Assembly: GCA_019694875.1 (NCBI GenBank)
Contig: JAIBBC010000002.1
Location: 496,001 to 560,000 of the forward strand
Direction: 5' to 3'
DNA length: 64,000 bases
DNA from: Cyclobacteriaceae bacterium
Lineage (GTDB): Bacteria; Bacteroidota; Bacteroidia; Cytophagales; Cyclobacteriaceae
Positions 25,908 through 36,800 of this stretch are shown here, one piece after another; within the stretch, counting starts at the first letter, position 1, and every line of letters begins with the position of its first letter. The notes beneath the pieces were generated by a model. It did not search any database and had not been told where the DNA came from. It saw nothing but the letters and a program-made list of their open reading frames with translations. Both the position numbers and the translations under genes were made by a program.

Positions 25908-28900
25908 ATGCCTGCCCGGTTTTATACCATTTTTTTTACCGTACTGTGTGGGGTATTTGCCCACGCTGTTCTCGCGCAAAAAATTCCTCAAAATCCAAAC
26001 AAATTCCAGGGCGGTCTGCGTCAGGGAAAGTGGACGTTGCTGTTTGATAAAGACTGGAAGGAAATCGGTGATGCGGGTCAGGCTGCGTATTACCGGCTGA
26101 TCGAATACCAGGCCGGTAAACCAACCGGAACCGCACGGGATTATTTTTCGGATGGCCGCCTGCAATGGGAAGGGCAGTTGCTGAGTGAGAATCCTGATGT
26201 GAACACAGGCGTATGTACGTGGTACAACGAAGATGGCACTAAACAACGTGAATCGACTTTTGTAAACGGACAGCGTGAAGGCAAAGAGATATTGTATTTC
26301 CAGGGAAAAAAGTATGCCGAGGGTACCTACACGAACGAACAAAAGAACCTCGACTGGGTTTATTACGGCACCGATTATGGAAGCCTGTCGGCCACGGCCA
26401 CACAATACTATTACCGGAAAGATTATCCTAACGCTGAATCAATATTTAAGAAAACACTATCTCTTGCTGTGTCGGAGTATGGTACATCTTCGGTACAGTA
26501 TCGCGATACGCGGTGGTGGATGTATTTTGTGTATAACGAATCAGGAAATGTAACGGAGGGTGTTGCTGCGATCCGCGATGCTGTACGTGCGAGTGCTGCG
26601 CTTCGTGATGAGTTTGAAATCCGCGTAATCGAAGATGCCGAACGCTATGCCGATAAACTCCGTGACGATAAAAAATTTGCTGAGTCTGTTTTGTTGTACC
26701 GGCTGGGAGCCCGAACACGCGAACAACGCAACTGGCTTTCGGATGCCAGTTACTATAAAGACCTGAAAGGAGTACTTGACGTAAGCTACTGGCTGGATAA
26801 AACCGATTCGCTTCAATATTACTTTGAAAAGATCGCTACGGTTATTCCCGGTGAAAGGCAACTGGGCAAACACTTGTACGACTGGGCTTCGTATTCCATC
26901 GCCAGCAAGCAACCGGCATATTTCAGTAAAATTGAAAAAGCCTGTGAAGACTATCTGAGAAATCGTGAGCAAACGAATCAAAAAGATGCAGGATACTCCG
27001 AAGCATGGCTTGCGTTCGGAAAAATCCAGCAGGCAAAAGGGCAATATGAGCGCGCCCTGAAAAGCTACTCGGATGCTCGTGTCGGCTTAAATGCCGAGGA
27101 AAACCAGAAGATTTATTACAACTCACTGTCGCTGTCGGCCGGGTGTTACAACGAATCGAAGAAGTATGACGCCAACGCCCGTGCGGTTTTTGAAACGCTG
27201 GATCAATGGAGCGATCGTTTTGCGGAATATCTCGGCAAGACGTACATCGATAATCTCACCGAAGTGGTGCGGTACGCAAAGGCTGTTAAGGATTACCCGC
27301 TCGCGGAAAGGACGCTGGTAAAGATGCTTCCATCGGTAGAGAAGCAGTTTGGAAAGGCCAGCGCAGAGCATAAAGTGATTGTTGCGACTCTTTCAGATGT
27401 TTATTCTTTGCAGGGCAAAACCGATCTCGCAAAGGCAACTGCTCAAAATCTTACCAAATCCGATCAGGAGCAGATAGCCAATTTGATGGGTGTGGGTGGT
27501 GCTAACAACGATCCGGCTTTATTACAGGAAGCACTGGCCACCGGCCGTTTTGCTGAAGCTGTCACCATCTTCGAGCGAAGCTATGGTGTGATGAAGACAT
27601 ACTATGAATCGAAGCAGGATTATGATGGGCTGGTATTGATCAGCAGCGGGGTAGCATTTTGTTACCAGCAAACAGGTAATTTATACAAATCCGGTCAGCT
27701 GTTGCTGGAAACAAAAAAACTTGCAGATGCTCACCTCGACAAAACATCGGAAACATACATGAGCATGCTGCTTACACTTGGTGATTTCTATGCGGCCACC
27801 GGGCAGTTTAAAGAGTCGGATGAAACGTTTTATTCCGGGATGCAGATTCTTGACAAATCGCGCACAACCGCTAACGCGAAAAAGAACGATGAACTTTATT
27901 ACAGGCTTGCGGAACGACTGGCAGGTTTGTATGCGCGCTGGGAGAATTTTAAAGATTCGGAACGATTGTATCGTGATGTTCTGGCTTATCGCGAGAAAAC
28001 GTCTGGCAGAAACAGTGTGCAATATCAATTCACCTCAACCATGCTGGCTGATTTATACCAGCGCATGCATTTGTTTGTGCTGGCGGCCGATTTATATGAA
28101 GAGGCCATGCCGGTAATTAAAAAGGAGATGGGGGAGAAGTCGTTCGTGTACATTGATGCTTCGCGAACGTTGGCTAATATCTACCTGCTTCAGGGCAATT
28201 TTGCAGCCTCGGAAAATGCATACCTCACTGCGAAAACATTTTATGAGTCGGCTATGGGCCCGAAAAGCGATCGTTACCGGGGCGTGTTGGCCGATCTGGG
28301 ATTGTTGTACACCTATTCCGGGCAATGGGCCAAGGCAGCACCGATCTACCATGAGAAAGTTGCCCTGAACCTGGAGCAGGTCAGGAACTTGTTTCCCTTG
28401 CTGAGTGAAAAAGAAAAAACCGATTTCTATTCGCTGGCACGTTCACAATTCAATACATACAACGTGTTTGCCATGCATCAGCTCAAAGATGTTCCTGCGG
28501 AAGCAGGAGAGATGTACAATCTGCAACTGGTATCAAAATCACTGTTGTTTAAGGCAACCGACCGCGTCCGCACCAGCGTACTCAACAGCAAAGACGAAGG
28601 CCTTAAAGAATTATACAGCCGCTGGAAAACCTCGCGCGACCAGCTTTCAAAAGTTTACCAGCTTAGCGCAGATCAAAAGAAAACCTCCGGAATTGATGAG
28701 AAGCAACTGGAGAAGAATGTAAACGACCTGGAGCGTGAGCTTACTGTTAAATCGGAATTATTTGCGCGACTGATCAGTGATAACCCCGACTGGAAAGCAG
28801 TTCGTGCAGCGCTGAAACCGGGTGAAGCCGCTGTGGAGATGGTGCGCATTGTTGAGGCATTACCTGAATTTACATTCGATTATGTCGGCAAGGGTATTAC

Positions 28901-30278
28901 CATCGATACACTGGATGCAGAAGGTTATGCACGCGTAAACAACCTGGAGGTCAAATGTTCCGGATTGAAAGCCGGCTTGCGCGTGGGCGAAACAATTCTC
29001 AGTATCAACAATCAGACCACCAAGGGCAAATCAATGGATGACATCATTGGGTTGCTGCAATCCAATCCCGCTAAACTCGTTGTGCGAAAGAAGAACAGCA
29101 AGGTAACCTACACGGCTGATATTAAAAGCGATTCAGTTTTTTACAGAAGTTACCCGAAAAAGGTACGCTATGTGGCGCTTGTTATAACACGCGATTCCCA
29201 AACTCCTGATTTTGTGGTTCTCGCGAACGGTGACGCGATGGAAACCAGGTATGCAAAATTCTATCGCAATGCCATCACCCATCAGGTTGAAGACTTGTAT
29301 TCGTACCCGGTTTTCTGGGAGCCGTTGCAAGCTGCATTGAAGAATGTAACGAAGATTTATTTCTCCCCGGATGGTGTGTATAACACGATTAATCCCAATA
29401 CGCTGTATAACCCTGAAACAAAACGGTATGTGCTGGACGATACTGAACTTGTATTGGTGAGCAATACAGCTGATATTTTGAAACCCTCAACACCTTCTTC
29501 GTCAAAGAAAGCAGTGTTGGTCGGTTTCCCGGATTACAACAAAATGGGGACATCAAGTCTTAAACAACCTTCTGAGTTCATGCTGCTGAAAAAGGATTCT
29601 GCGCAACGGTTTATGAATGGTAACACGGTTACCGAACTCCCCGGAACCCGCGCGGAAGTAAATGCCATTGAAGCGCTGTTGAAACCTAAGCTTGATGTGA
29701 CGAAGTATATAGCTTCCGATGCTTCTGAAGAAAAAATGAAATCCATGGAAGCCCCCCGGCTGTTGCACATCGCCACGCACGGTTTCTTTCTCGATGACAT
29801 TTCCGGTGATGATGACAATCAGCGGGGTATGACCGGTGTGGCAAATTCCACGCTTGCAGAAAATCCGTTGTTGCGTTCAGGCTTGCTGCTTGCCGGTGCG
29901 GGAAGAACAATTTCAGAAGGACGACAAGGTGATCAGACTGAAGACGGAGTGCTTACCGCTTTCGAAGCGATGAATCTTAACCTCAATCAAACCGACATGG
30001 TTGTACTCTCAGCATGCGAAACAGGGCTCGGGCAGGTGCAAACCGGTGAAGGCGTCTATGGATTGCAGCGCGCGTTCCGCGCAGCGGGTGCGCAGTCGGT
30101 GCTGATGTCGCTCTGGAAAGTAGATGACCAGGCAACGCAAAAATTAATGACCGGTTTTTACAGCGAGTGGCTCAGCAAGGGTAAAAAACAAACCGCTTTT
30201 CGTGAGGCTCAAGTAAAGCTACGGCAGCAATTCCCGCATCCGTATTACTGGGGCGCTTTCGTGATGATGGGAGAGTAG
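25908..30278 (+). CDS. secreted MORN-TPR-PDZ-CHAT caspase-like protein
   Basis: 1456 residues. Signal peptide (ARFYTIFFTVLCGVFAHAVLAQ). Residues ~30-130 have MORN-like repeats (SDGRLQWEGQLL; VNGQREGKEILYF). A long TPR-type helical array runs from ~150 to ~900. A PDZ-like domain lies at ~993-1072 (NLEVKCSGLKAGLRVGETIL, then SINNQTTKGKSM). The C-terminal CHAT domain has the caspase dyad: His1291 in LLHIATHGFF and Cys1370 in VVLSACETGLG, with SLWKVDDQAT after it. CHAT proteins are clan CD cysteine peptidases. This one should act outside the cytoplasm, unlike Craspase-type TPR-CHAT proteins. The PDZ lies between the segment EAAVEMVRI and VRYVALVIT, which are close together in ordinary TPR-CHAT proteins. 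No obvious partner gene adjoins it. Confidence 0.88.
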   Translation: MPARFYTIFFTVLCGVFAHAVLAQKIPQNPNKFQGGLRQGKWTLLFDKDWKEIGDAGQAAYYRLIEYQAGKPTGTARDYFSDGRLQWEGQLLSENPDVNTGVCTWYNEDGTKQRESTFVNGQREGKEILYFQGKKYAEGTYTNEQKNLDWVYYGTDYGSLSATATQYYYRKDYPNAESIFKKTLSLAVSEYGTSSVQYRDTRWWMYFVYNESGNVTEGVAAIRDAVRASAALRDEFEIRVIEDAERYADKLRDDKKFAESVLLYRLGARTREQRNWLSDASYYKDLKGVLDVSYWLDKTDSLQYYFEKIATVIPGERQLGKHLYDWASYSIASKQPAYFSKIEKACEDYLRNREQTNQKDAGYSEAWLAFGKIQQAKGQYERALKSYSDARVGLNAEENQKIYYNSLSLSAGCYNESKKYDANARAVFETLDQWSDRFAEYLGKTYIDNLTEVVRYAKAVKDYPLAERTLVKMLPSVEKQFGKASAEHKVIVATLSDVYSLQGKTDLAKATAQNLTKSDQEQIANLMGVGGANNDPALLQEALATGRFAEAVTIFERSYGVMKTYYESKQDYDGLVLISSGVAFCYQQTGNLYKSGQLLLETKKLADAHLDKTSETYMSMLLTLGDFYAATGQFKESDETFYSGMQILDKSRTTANAKKNDELYYRLAERLAGLYARWENFKDSERLYRDVLAYREKTSGRNSVQYQFTSTMLADLYQRMHLFVLAADLYEEAMPVIKKEMGEKSFVYIDASRTLANIYLLQGNFAASENAYLTAKTFYESAMGPKSDRYRGVLADLGLLYTYSGQWAKAAPIYHEKVALNLEQVRNLFPLLSEKEKTDFYSLARSQFNTYNVFAMHQLKDVPAEAGEMYNLQLVSKSLLFKATDRVRTSVLNSKDEGLKELYSRWKTSRDQLSKVYQLSADQKKTSGIDEKQLEKNVNDLERELTVKSELFARLISDNPDWKAVRAALKPGEAAVEMVRIVEALPEFTFDYVGKGITIDTLDAEGYARVNNLEVKCSGLKAGLRVGETILSINNQTTKGKSMDDIIGLLQSNPAKLVVRKKNSKVTYTADIKSDSVFYRSYPKKVRYVALVITRDSQTPDFVVLANGDAMETRYAKFYRNAITHQVEDLYSYPVFWEPLQAALKNVTKIYFSPDGVYNTINPNTLYNPETKRYVLDDTELVLVSNTADILKPSTPSSSKKAVLVGFPDYNKMGTSSLKQPSEFMLLKKDSAQRFMNGNTVTELPGTRAEVNAIEALLKPKLDVTKYIASDASEEKMKSMEAPRLLHIATHGFFLDDISGDDDNQRGMTGVANSTLAENPLLRSGLLLAGAGRTISEGRQGDQTEDGVLTAFEAMNLNLNQTDMVVLSACETGLGQVQTGEGVYGLQRAFRAAGAQSVLMSLWKVDDQATQKLMTGFYSEWLSKGKKQTAFREAQVKLRQQFPHPYYWGAFVMMGE

Positions 30279-30560
30279 CATCAGAATAATTTTCGAGAAT
30301 GATGCCATACGTCACGAGAAGGTTTTTGTGTTCGGTGATTGTTATGTGATTATATGTTGGGGCAAAGGTGCGACTCAGCCCCCTCGTGATGTTAATGACG
30401 AGCGGAGTGGATGATTTTACCATCTGATCTTCTTATTTGGACATGAGGCAGCATGATGTAAAAGCCCTTAGACGATTTTATGAATCGATGTGCACGGGTA
30501 AACGTGTGTCCATGAAATAGTTCATTCGGATGCGATGATTGTTCTGCAACTGTCGCGTCC
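30279..30560. other. intergenic region, no gene seen
   Basis: 282 bp between the convergent CHAT and serine hydrolase genes. No credible ORF, RNA gene or T-run hairpin was found; a weak CTCGT...ACGAG inverted repeat lies at 30383-30402. Confidence 0.5.
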
Positions 30561-31601
30561 TCATTTTGTCAGACTGCTGTTTATGACGATTTCCCGTAGT
30601 TTGTTCTCAAAGTAGTAATGCAGGTTGGAATCTTCGTGATAGATGTTTTCCAGTACAATCAGATCCACCTCGTTTTTCGGATAATAGACTTTGATTGACA
30701 CGAACCCCAATCCTTTTCCGGCATGTCCGATGTGGGTTACAGCGGTTTGATCATTGATCCTAAGCCCGTATCCGTACCCGATTTTTAAGCTCCCAAACGC
30801 ATCATGCCTGGCTGTAATGTCGTAGCGTGTCATGAGTTTGTACGTTTCCGGTTTCAGAATTTTGCCTCCGTGGAGGTGAGTGTCCCACGTGTTCAGATCA
30901 ATGGCATTGGAAACGATTCCTCCGGCCGGTACGAAGTCAACCCATTGGTTTTGCGTTAGGGGCGGAGTTTGTTTGATGAAGCTATTTTTTTCAAGACGAT
31001 ACCCGTTGACCACGTTCGGCTGATCCGCTGCGCTTTCATAGCAAAACGTATGATTCATCTTAAGTTCTTTGAAGAGACCGTTCGCAGCGTCCACATACGT
31101 TTTACCGGTGACCCGCGTAAGGATGTTGCCCAGCAGCGTATAAGGAGCAACTCCGTACAAGAAGTCGGTTCCGGGTTTAAATGCAAGTGGTTTGTTGATT
31201 TCAACCACTCCACCGGAAAAGTTCAGAAGCTGATGTACCGTAACCGTATCGGCCCAGGTTTGTGTAAGATGGGGGAGGTATTTACGGATCGGACTGTTTA
31301 AATCGATCGTTCCCTTTTCCACCTCGCGCAAAATCAGAACAGCTGTAATTTGCTTGCTGTTCGACATGATCCGGAAGTTATCGCTTAGCGCAAGCGGTAC
31401 CCGTTTTTCAAAATCTGAATATCCGATTGCTTTCTGGTAAACGATTTTTCCTTTTTGCGTGATCAGGATAACACCATTAAAGGGTCTGGGACTTGTTACT
31501 GCAATTAAACTGTCGATGGATTGGCGATAGTCTGCGGATTGTGCAAAGCAGTTCAGATTAATAAAGAAACTCAGGAAGATCAAGTAGTAAATACTCTTCA
31601 T
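30561..31601 (-). CDS. exported serine hydrolase, beta-lactamase (class C-like) family
   Basis: 346 residues from the ATG at 31601, which opens a signal peptide (MKSIYYLIFLSFFINLNCFAQ); the frame extends 34 codons upstream but without such a feature. Family marks: SNSKQITAVL, the SxxK active-site motif; GVAPYTLLGNIL around the second motif (YxN position replaced by YTL); and HIGHAGKGLG, the HxG motif. Fold: penicillin-binding protein/class C beta-lactamase-like, periplasmic, probably an esterase or peptidase rather than a drug-resistance enzyme. Stand-alone gene. Confidence 0.82.
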   Translation of the reverse strand: MKSIYYLIFLSFFINLNCFAQSADYRQSIDSLIAVTSPRPFNGVILITQKGKIVYQKAIGYSDFEKRVPLALSDNFRIMSNSKQITAVLILREVEKGTIDLNSPIRKYLPHLTQTWADTVTVHQLLNFSGGVVEINKPLAFKPGTDFLYGVAPYTLLGNILTRVTGKTYVDAANGLFKELKMNHTFCYESAADQPNVVNGYRLEKNSFIKQTPPLTQNQWVDFVPAGGIVSNAIDLNTWDTHLHGGKILKPETYKLMTRYDITARHDAFGSLKIGYGYGLRINDQTAVTHIGHAGKGLGFVSIKVYYPKNEVDLIVLENIYHEDSNLHYYFENKLREIVINSSLTK

Positions 31602-31855
31602 AGATATTATCACTGACTTAAAGCTAATTGAAAAAGGTGAGTATGATTTTCGCCCGTGTGTTGAGTCAGGCTTTTGGCTTTCAGTGACCGCGATCTGTCG
31701 CATTTTGTCCGATCGGCCATTGGTCGGGGTTGTTCCCGGGCACTATTTTCTCAATGTGGAATCTGTCCGCCTGACTATTCCACACAAATCCCTGTAATTC
31801 AACTGAAAACGCTGGTACGGCTTTTTGCATGTTGCCCCGGAAAAAAGTCAACATT

Positions 31856-32095
31856 ATGCTACGCAACGACAAATTTTCAATCGTACTGGTAACGTTTTAC
31901 GTGATCGTCTATGTCACCATTCTCCAGTTTGAATCCACGCAGTACTATGGATTTATCATGCTGTTGTTCGCACCATTTTTACTCTGCTGGATGGTGTACA
32001 CAATTTTAAAGTTCGGAAAATACACGGGCCCTGAACTGGGTACGGAAGAATTCGGATACCAGGATAAATCGAAAGAGGAGTTGGGCGTATTCTGA
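31856..32095 (+). CDS. small two-helix membrane protein
   Basis: 79 residues from the ATG at 31856; an ATG nine codons earlier gives a basic extension. Two helices (IVLVTFYVIVYVTILQF; GFIMLLFAPFLLCWMVYTIL) and a soluble acidic tail (GPELGTEEFGYQDKSKEELGVF). Not recognised as a named family. Convergent with the epimerase gene, 4 bp apart. Confidence 0.65.
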   Translation: MLRNDKFSIVLVTFYVIVYVTILQFESTQYYGFIMLLFAPFLLCWMVYTILKFGKYTGPELGTEEFGYQDKSKEELGVF

Positions 32096-32099
32096 CTTA

Positions 32100-33038
32100 T
32101 CACCTATCTTTTTGAATCTGCTCAACTGCTTGCTTCACGGCAACCGCATTGGGCGTGGGTGTGAAGTTGAAGTAGCGATTAAATTTCGTGCTGTCGAAGT
32201 AATAATCGCGATCGTACTGGTAGTTCATTTCGGCAACCTCTTTTAACACCGGTATAAAAATACCCATGCCTTTGACCAGCCAGTTCGGCAGCACCATGTA
32301 CTTGTTTTTTGTTCCCATGGCTTCTGCGAAAAGCTTGATCCACGCTTCACCGGTTATCTTCTCCGGGTCGCACGGTAAATTCCAAATCTGGTTGTACGCA
32401 TCGGGTGTATTGCCAAGCAAGGCAGTTCCCTTCGCTAGATCGGGAACGTAACCCATTGTATGAATCACGTTCACGTTACAAAACCATTGAGCTTTCTTGC
32501 CTTTTACTAAATTATTGTAAATGAGGTTTATCGGAATGCTGTTATCCCGGGCAGTTCCTCCAAAGAAATCAGGTGCCCGTGCGATGATCGCCTGAAGATT
32601 TTTATTGGCAACACTGTCGAGAATGATCCTGTCTACTTCTGACCGGATTTCACCCTTCGTACTAGTCGGACTAACCGGCGAGCTTTCCGTGATATGATTC
32701 ACGTTGTTACCACCAATGGCGTATACGTTGTCTAAAAACACCAGCTTCGAGTTGTACTCCAGGCATGCATCAATCACGTTTTGAATAAACGGAACCCAGA
32801 GTTGGCTCCACATTTTCACGGAGTAGGGAAATCCGATGGTCACGTATGTGATGTGCGAGCCTTCAATTGCCTTGAAAACCGACCCTCTGTCCGTCAGGTC
32901 TGCGGCACACAACGTGTCTGTTGGATTAACCTTTTTTGGATTTCGGTTCACCAGCCTGATGTCGGTTGTGTATTCTTTCAGGTATTTGGCGAGCTCAATG
33001 CCAATTGAACCGCCCGCTCCGAGAATTGTTTGTTTCAT
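32100..33038 (-). CDS. NAD-dependent epimerase/dehydratase-like protein (atypical SDR)
   Basis: 312 residues from the ATG at 33038 (MKQTILGAGGSIGIELAKYL), which places the Rossmann motif GAGGSIG at the N-terminus; the longer frame adds 12 residues of no known feature. Further marks: LVNRNPKKV, CAADLTDRGSVFKAIEGSHITYVTIG, FLDNVYAIGG and IARAPDFFGG. The classical YxxxK is not obvious, so it fits atypical extended SDR or NmrA-like enzymes. Cytoplasmic, substrate unknown. Lies 69 bp downstream of the LytTR regulator on the same strand. Confidence 0.8.
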   Translation of the reverse strand: MKQTILGAGGSIGIELAKYLKEYTTDIRLVNRNPKKVNPTDTLCAADLTDRGSVFKAIEGSHITYVTIGFPYSVKMWSQLWVPFIQNVIDACLEYNSKLVFLDNVYAIGGNNVNHITESSPVSPTSTKGEIRSEVDRIILDSVANKNLQAIIARAPDFFGGTARDNSIPINLIYNNLVKGKKAQWFCNVNVIHTMGYVPDLAKGTALLGNTPDAYNQIWNLPCDPEKITGEAWIKLFAEAMGTKNKYMVLPNWLVKGMGIFIPVLKEVAEMNYQYDRDYYFDSTKFNRYFNFTPTPNAVAVKQAVEQIQKDR

Positions 33039-33107
33039 GATGGGGGATTGGATAATCTTCCCACCAAGATACACCGCTGCGACTACATCTTCTGTAACGA
33101 TCGCTCA

Positions 33108-33851
33108 CTAAATCTTTGAAAACATATCAAAAAAATCATCTTTCTTTTTGCGTGAAACAGTAATGTGCTGATTATTGCTCATCACCACATACCCGCCATC
33201 GCCCCGCGTGAATTTCGTTACGTGCTTCATGTTGATCAGGTAGCTCGCATGAATTCTGAAGAAGTCGCTGCCGTCCAGAATTTCTTCCACGTCTTTCAGG
33301 GTTTTGGAAACAATAATCTTCTGACCATCGCTCAAAAAGAAAATGGTGTAGTTGCTGTCGCTCTCACAATAAATGATTTTGTCGGTCTCTACGAACACGA
33401 GATGATCCGATGCCGTGAGCGCGATGCGCTTCGACCGCGGTTTTTCCGGCTTCATGTAGCTTAACAGCATGTCGAGTTGTTCGGTGCTCACTTTCGATTT
33501 CTGATTATGAACTTTCTGAATGGCAATTTTTAAATCTTCTGGATCAACTGGTTTGAGGAGATAATCCAGTGCGCAAACTTTAAAAGCCTTAATGGCAAAC
33601 TGGTTGTAAGCTGTGGTGAAAATTACGTTGCTCGTATGCTTGCCGAGCCGCTCGAGCAGATCAAACCCGTTGAGCTGTGGCATTTCAATGTCCAGAAAAA
33701 TTACATCGGGTTTTAGCGTCTTGATTTTTTCAAGGCCGTCAAGCGGAGAATCGCACATGGCAATAATCTCAACCTCCGGACAGTTCTTCTGCAACATCCA
33801 CTCCAGCATTTCGAGTGCATTTTTCTCATCGTCAACTAAAATTGCTGTCAT
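33108..33851 (-). CDS. LytTR-family response regulator
   Basis: 247 residues. Receiver domain ~1-120 (MTAILVDDEKNALEMLEWML; phospho-acceptor Asp in PDVIFLDIEMPQLNG; conserved Thr and Lys in FTTAYNQFAIKAF and YLLKPVD). LytTR DNA-binding domain ~145-245 (DHLVFVETDKIIYCESDSNYT; SDFFRIHASYLINMKHVTKF; ITVSRKKKDDFF). Cytoplasmic transcription factor. It lies 31 bp downstream of the sensor kinase gene and is its likely partner. Confidence 0.92.
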   Translation of the reverse strand: MTAILVDDEKNALEMLEWMLQKNCPEVEIIAMCDSPLDGLEKIKTLKPDVIFLDIEMPQLNGFDLLERLGKHTSNVIFTTAYNQFAIKAFKVCALDYLLKPVDPEDLKIAIQKVHNQKSKVSTEQLDMLLSYMKPEKPRSKRIALTASDHLVFVETDKIIYCESDSNYTIFFLSDGQKIIVSKTLKDVEEILDGSDFFRIHASYLINMKHVTKFTRGDGGYVVMSNNQHITVSRKKKDDFFDMFSKI

Positions 33852-33882
33852 CGTCCAAGCAAATTAACGTTTGTCAATATTT

Positions 33883-36800
33883 TTAGAATTCTGGTTCCAG
33901 TTCGGCACCAATAATTTTTACAATCACTTTAGTTCCAAGCGCATTCCCTTGCTCATCCTCCAGGTTTATTACTTCCACGTGCGGAGTTTTTCCGTCTTTA
34001 TCCAGCATGTTGAGCCTGTCGCGCGTTATCTGCATGCCGTACGATTTCTCCTTGTTAACACTTTTGCTTTTTAACTCGGCTGCTTTCTTCCGGCCCACAC
34101 CATTGTCGGTGACTGTACATTTCAAGCCTCCCGGAAAGCGCTCGAATTCGATATCAATGTGCCCGGAGGTTCCCTTGTGCAAAAGTCCGTGCCAGATCGC
34201 ATTCTCCACAAAAGGCTGAATAATCATCGGAGGAATGCCGATAGAATTCGGACTGATGTCAGGAGCTACGGTAATTTTGAAGGTAAATTTCTCGCTAAAG
34301 CGAATTGCTTCCAGTTCGATATACAGCGTGAGCGCAAGCAGCTCCTGCTCAAGCGAGATTATTTTTTGATTGGAGTTATCCAGGATTAGCCGGATAAGTT
34401 TTGAAAATTTGGTCAGGTATAATGAAGCTTTTTCCGGTTCGGCTTTAATGATGTATCGGTTAATGGAATTCAGTGAGTTGAAAATGAAGTGCGGGCTCAT
34501 TTGAGCTTTCAGGGCTTTTGTTTCCGCTTCCGCTAATTGCTGATTGAAATCCGACTTAAGTTTTTCTTCTTTTCTGATCTGGTGACTCCGCAATTCATAA
34601 AGCGTTAAAATAGCTCCCAGCGCAATCACCACAACCAACGACCGAAACCATACCGTATTCCAGAATGGTGTTGAAACCGAAATGCGAAGGGTTGCCTCAT
34701 GACTGTCTTCACCGTTTAATCGGACGCGAAATACGAATTCACCCGAAGGCAAACCGGAATATGTTACACGATTCAATCGTGTTTCTGACCAGGTCTTGTC
34801 CAAACCATCCATCCGGTATTCAAACACATTCTTACCGGCCATGAAATTCAATGCTGCGAAACTGAGCTGAACGTGATTGCTGTCGTAACTCAGCGAAATC
34901 CCTTTGTCTTCGAAATGCAGTATGCTCTTTTTACCGATAGTAGCCTCGGTAATTACCAGGGGTGATACGATAGTGGGTTTCGAAAGCGCCATTCGTGGTT
35001 TGAATGAAAAATAACCACTTGTGCCCCCCATAAACATTTCTTCATCGTCACCTTTGATCAGTGTAAAGTCCGGATACGTTCCGGATAACCCTTCGTAATA
35101 ACCAAACTCGGCCACAGAAAAGTCTGGCCGAATAGCAATAACCCTGCTGTTGCCGGTTCCCCAAACATTACCTTCATTGTCGGTAGCAACACTGTAAACA
35201 GCTTGCACAGGCATTCCGGATGCTTTGTCGAGCCGTTTGAATGTTTTACGGGATTGATCATACACCGAAATCCCTTCTAACGCAGCTACCCAAACCCGGT
35301 CCGTATGATCAATGGTAAGATCATTTGATTGGTCGCTGATCAGGGTAGTTGAATCGGAATCCGAATGCGTGAAATTTTTTGCTTCTCCTGTAACGGGATT
35401 GAAATACCCCAAGCCATGAGACGAATATGCGAGCCACAATGCGCCTTTGCTGTCTTCTTCCAATTCGACAATGTAATTGGAAGTCAGGTCAGAATTTTCA
35501 CGTGTTACACGGGTCCAACGGTTGTTCGATTTTTGAAAGTGGATCAGTCCATTTCTGGAACTGGCAATCCAGATGTCGCCATTTCGCGTTTCAATGAATC
35601 GGTACAGGTACGGAACAGTGCCGGTGGGCAGAAGCCGGGTAGGCTCCGGGATAATTTTCAATTCATTATCAGGAGTAAGTTCAAGCAGATTGTCGCGCGT
35701 TAGTACAAGAATCCGTCCGTCAGAAAACTGTTTCACCGAACGCACAAACTGATACGGCTCACCTGCCGGATTAACCGGTACGCGCAGTACCTTATCCTGC
35801 CCCTGAGTGTCAAGAACATGCAAGCCATCGGCAAATGAAGTTCCAATGATTTTGCGACCGGTTTCGCGATCGTTGAGAACTCCGGTGATCAGGTAGTTCC
35901 CGCGGTTTTCACTTTGCGTTACTTTGAGATGATTAAACGTGAACGCACTGGTTTCGACTTCGTACTTCAGCAAACCATTGGTTGACGAGACCCAGATAAT
36001 TCCATTACGATCTTTGAGTACGGCTCCCAGGTTGATTAAATCGAGTTGTGATGTATCATACAAAAAAGTGTATTGACGGGTACGCGTGTTGAAAGATGCA
36101 AGGCCGTTGGTGTGAAAAAAAATCTCTTCATCGTTTCTCCATACCGCGCTGTAGATAACGTTATGTGTGCCGCGGAATCCCTTTTCAAATAAATGCGATT
36201 TGTATTTTCCTGTGATCCGGTTGTACCGGATAATTCCTTCGCCATACGATGACATCCAGAAAACAGAGTCGCCCTGTTGCAGGATGGTGTGAACAAACGC
36301 ATTCTCGTAACCCCGATCGGATACGGGGCTAACATGAATTATTTTCCGGTTCTTCTGATCCAGCCTGTACAACCCGTTGTTGGTACCCAGCCAGATTTGA
36401 TGGTGTTCATCCTCACGAATGACGGTTATACCCTGGTATACCGAAATTTCGGAAGGCGAGGCTCCCTTGGGCATGTTCGGGAGTAATCCCCAGGGAGTAA
36501 ATTTATCATGCCCGTTTTCGTATACGTACTCGTGAAGACCTTTACCGGCAATATATAACCACAACGTCTTTTTGCTGTCGAAATAAAATGTACCGATCGG
36601 GGCATCACCGGCTTCTTTAACTTTTATTCTTCTTACTGTAAGTGTTTCCGGATTCAGAACTGAAATTTTTCCATGCAGGTGGGCCAGCCAGATATTTCCT
36701 TCCGGATCGAGGGTCATACCATTGATATAATTTTCATAAAGCGTAGTTGAGTCATTGGGACTGTGTGTGAGCGTGAGAAACCGGTACCCATCGTAACGGG

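Noticed and set aside
25908-30278. Craspase or CRISPR-associated TPR-CHAT effector
   Set aside because: The protein has a signal peptide, a PDZ domain and no CRISPR or gRAMP-like gene nearby.
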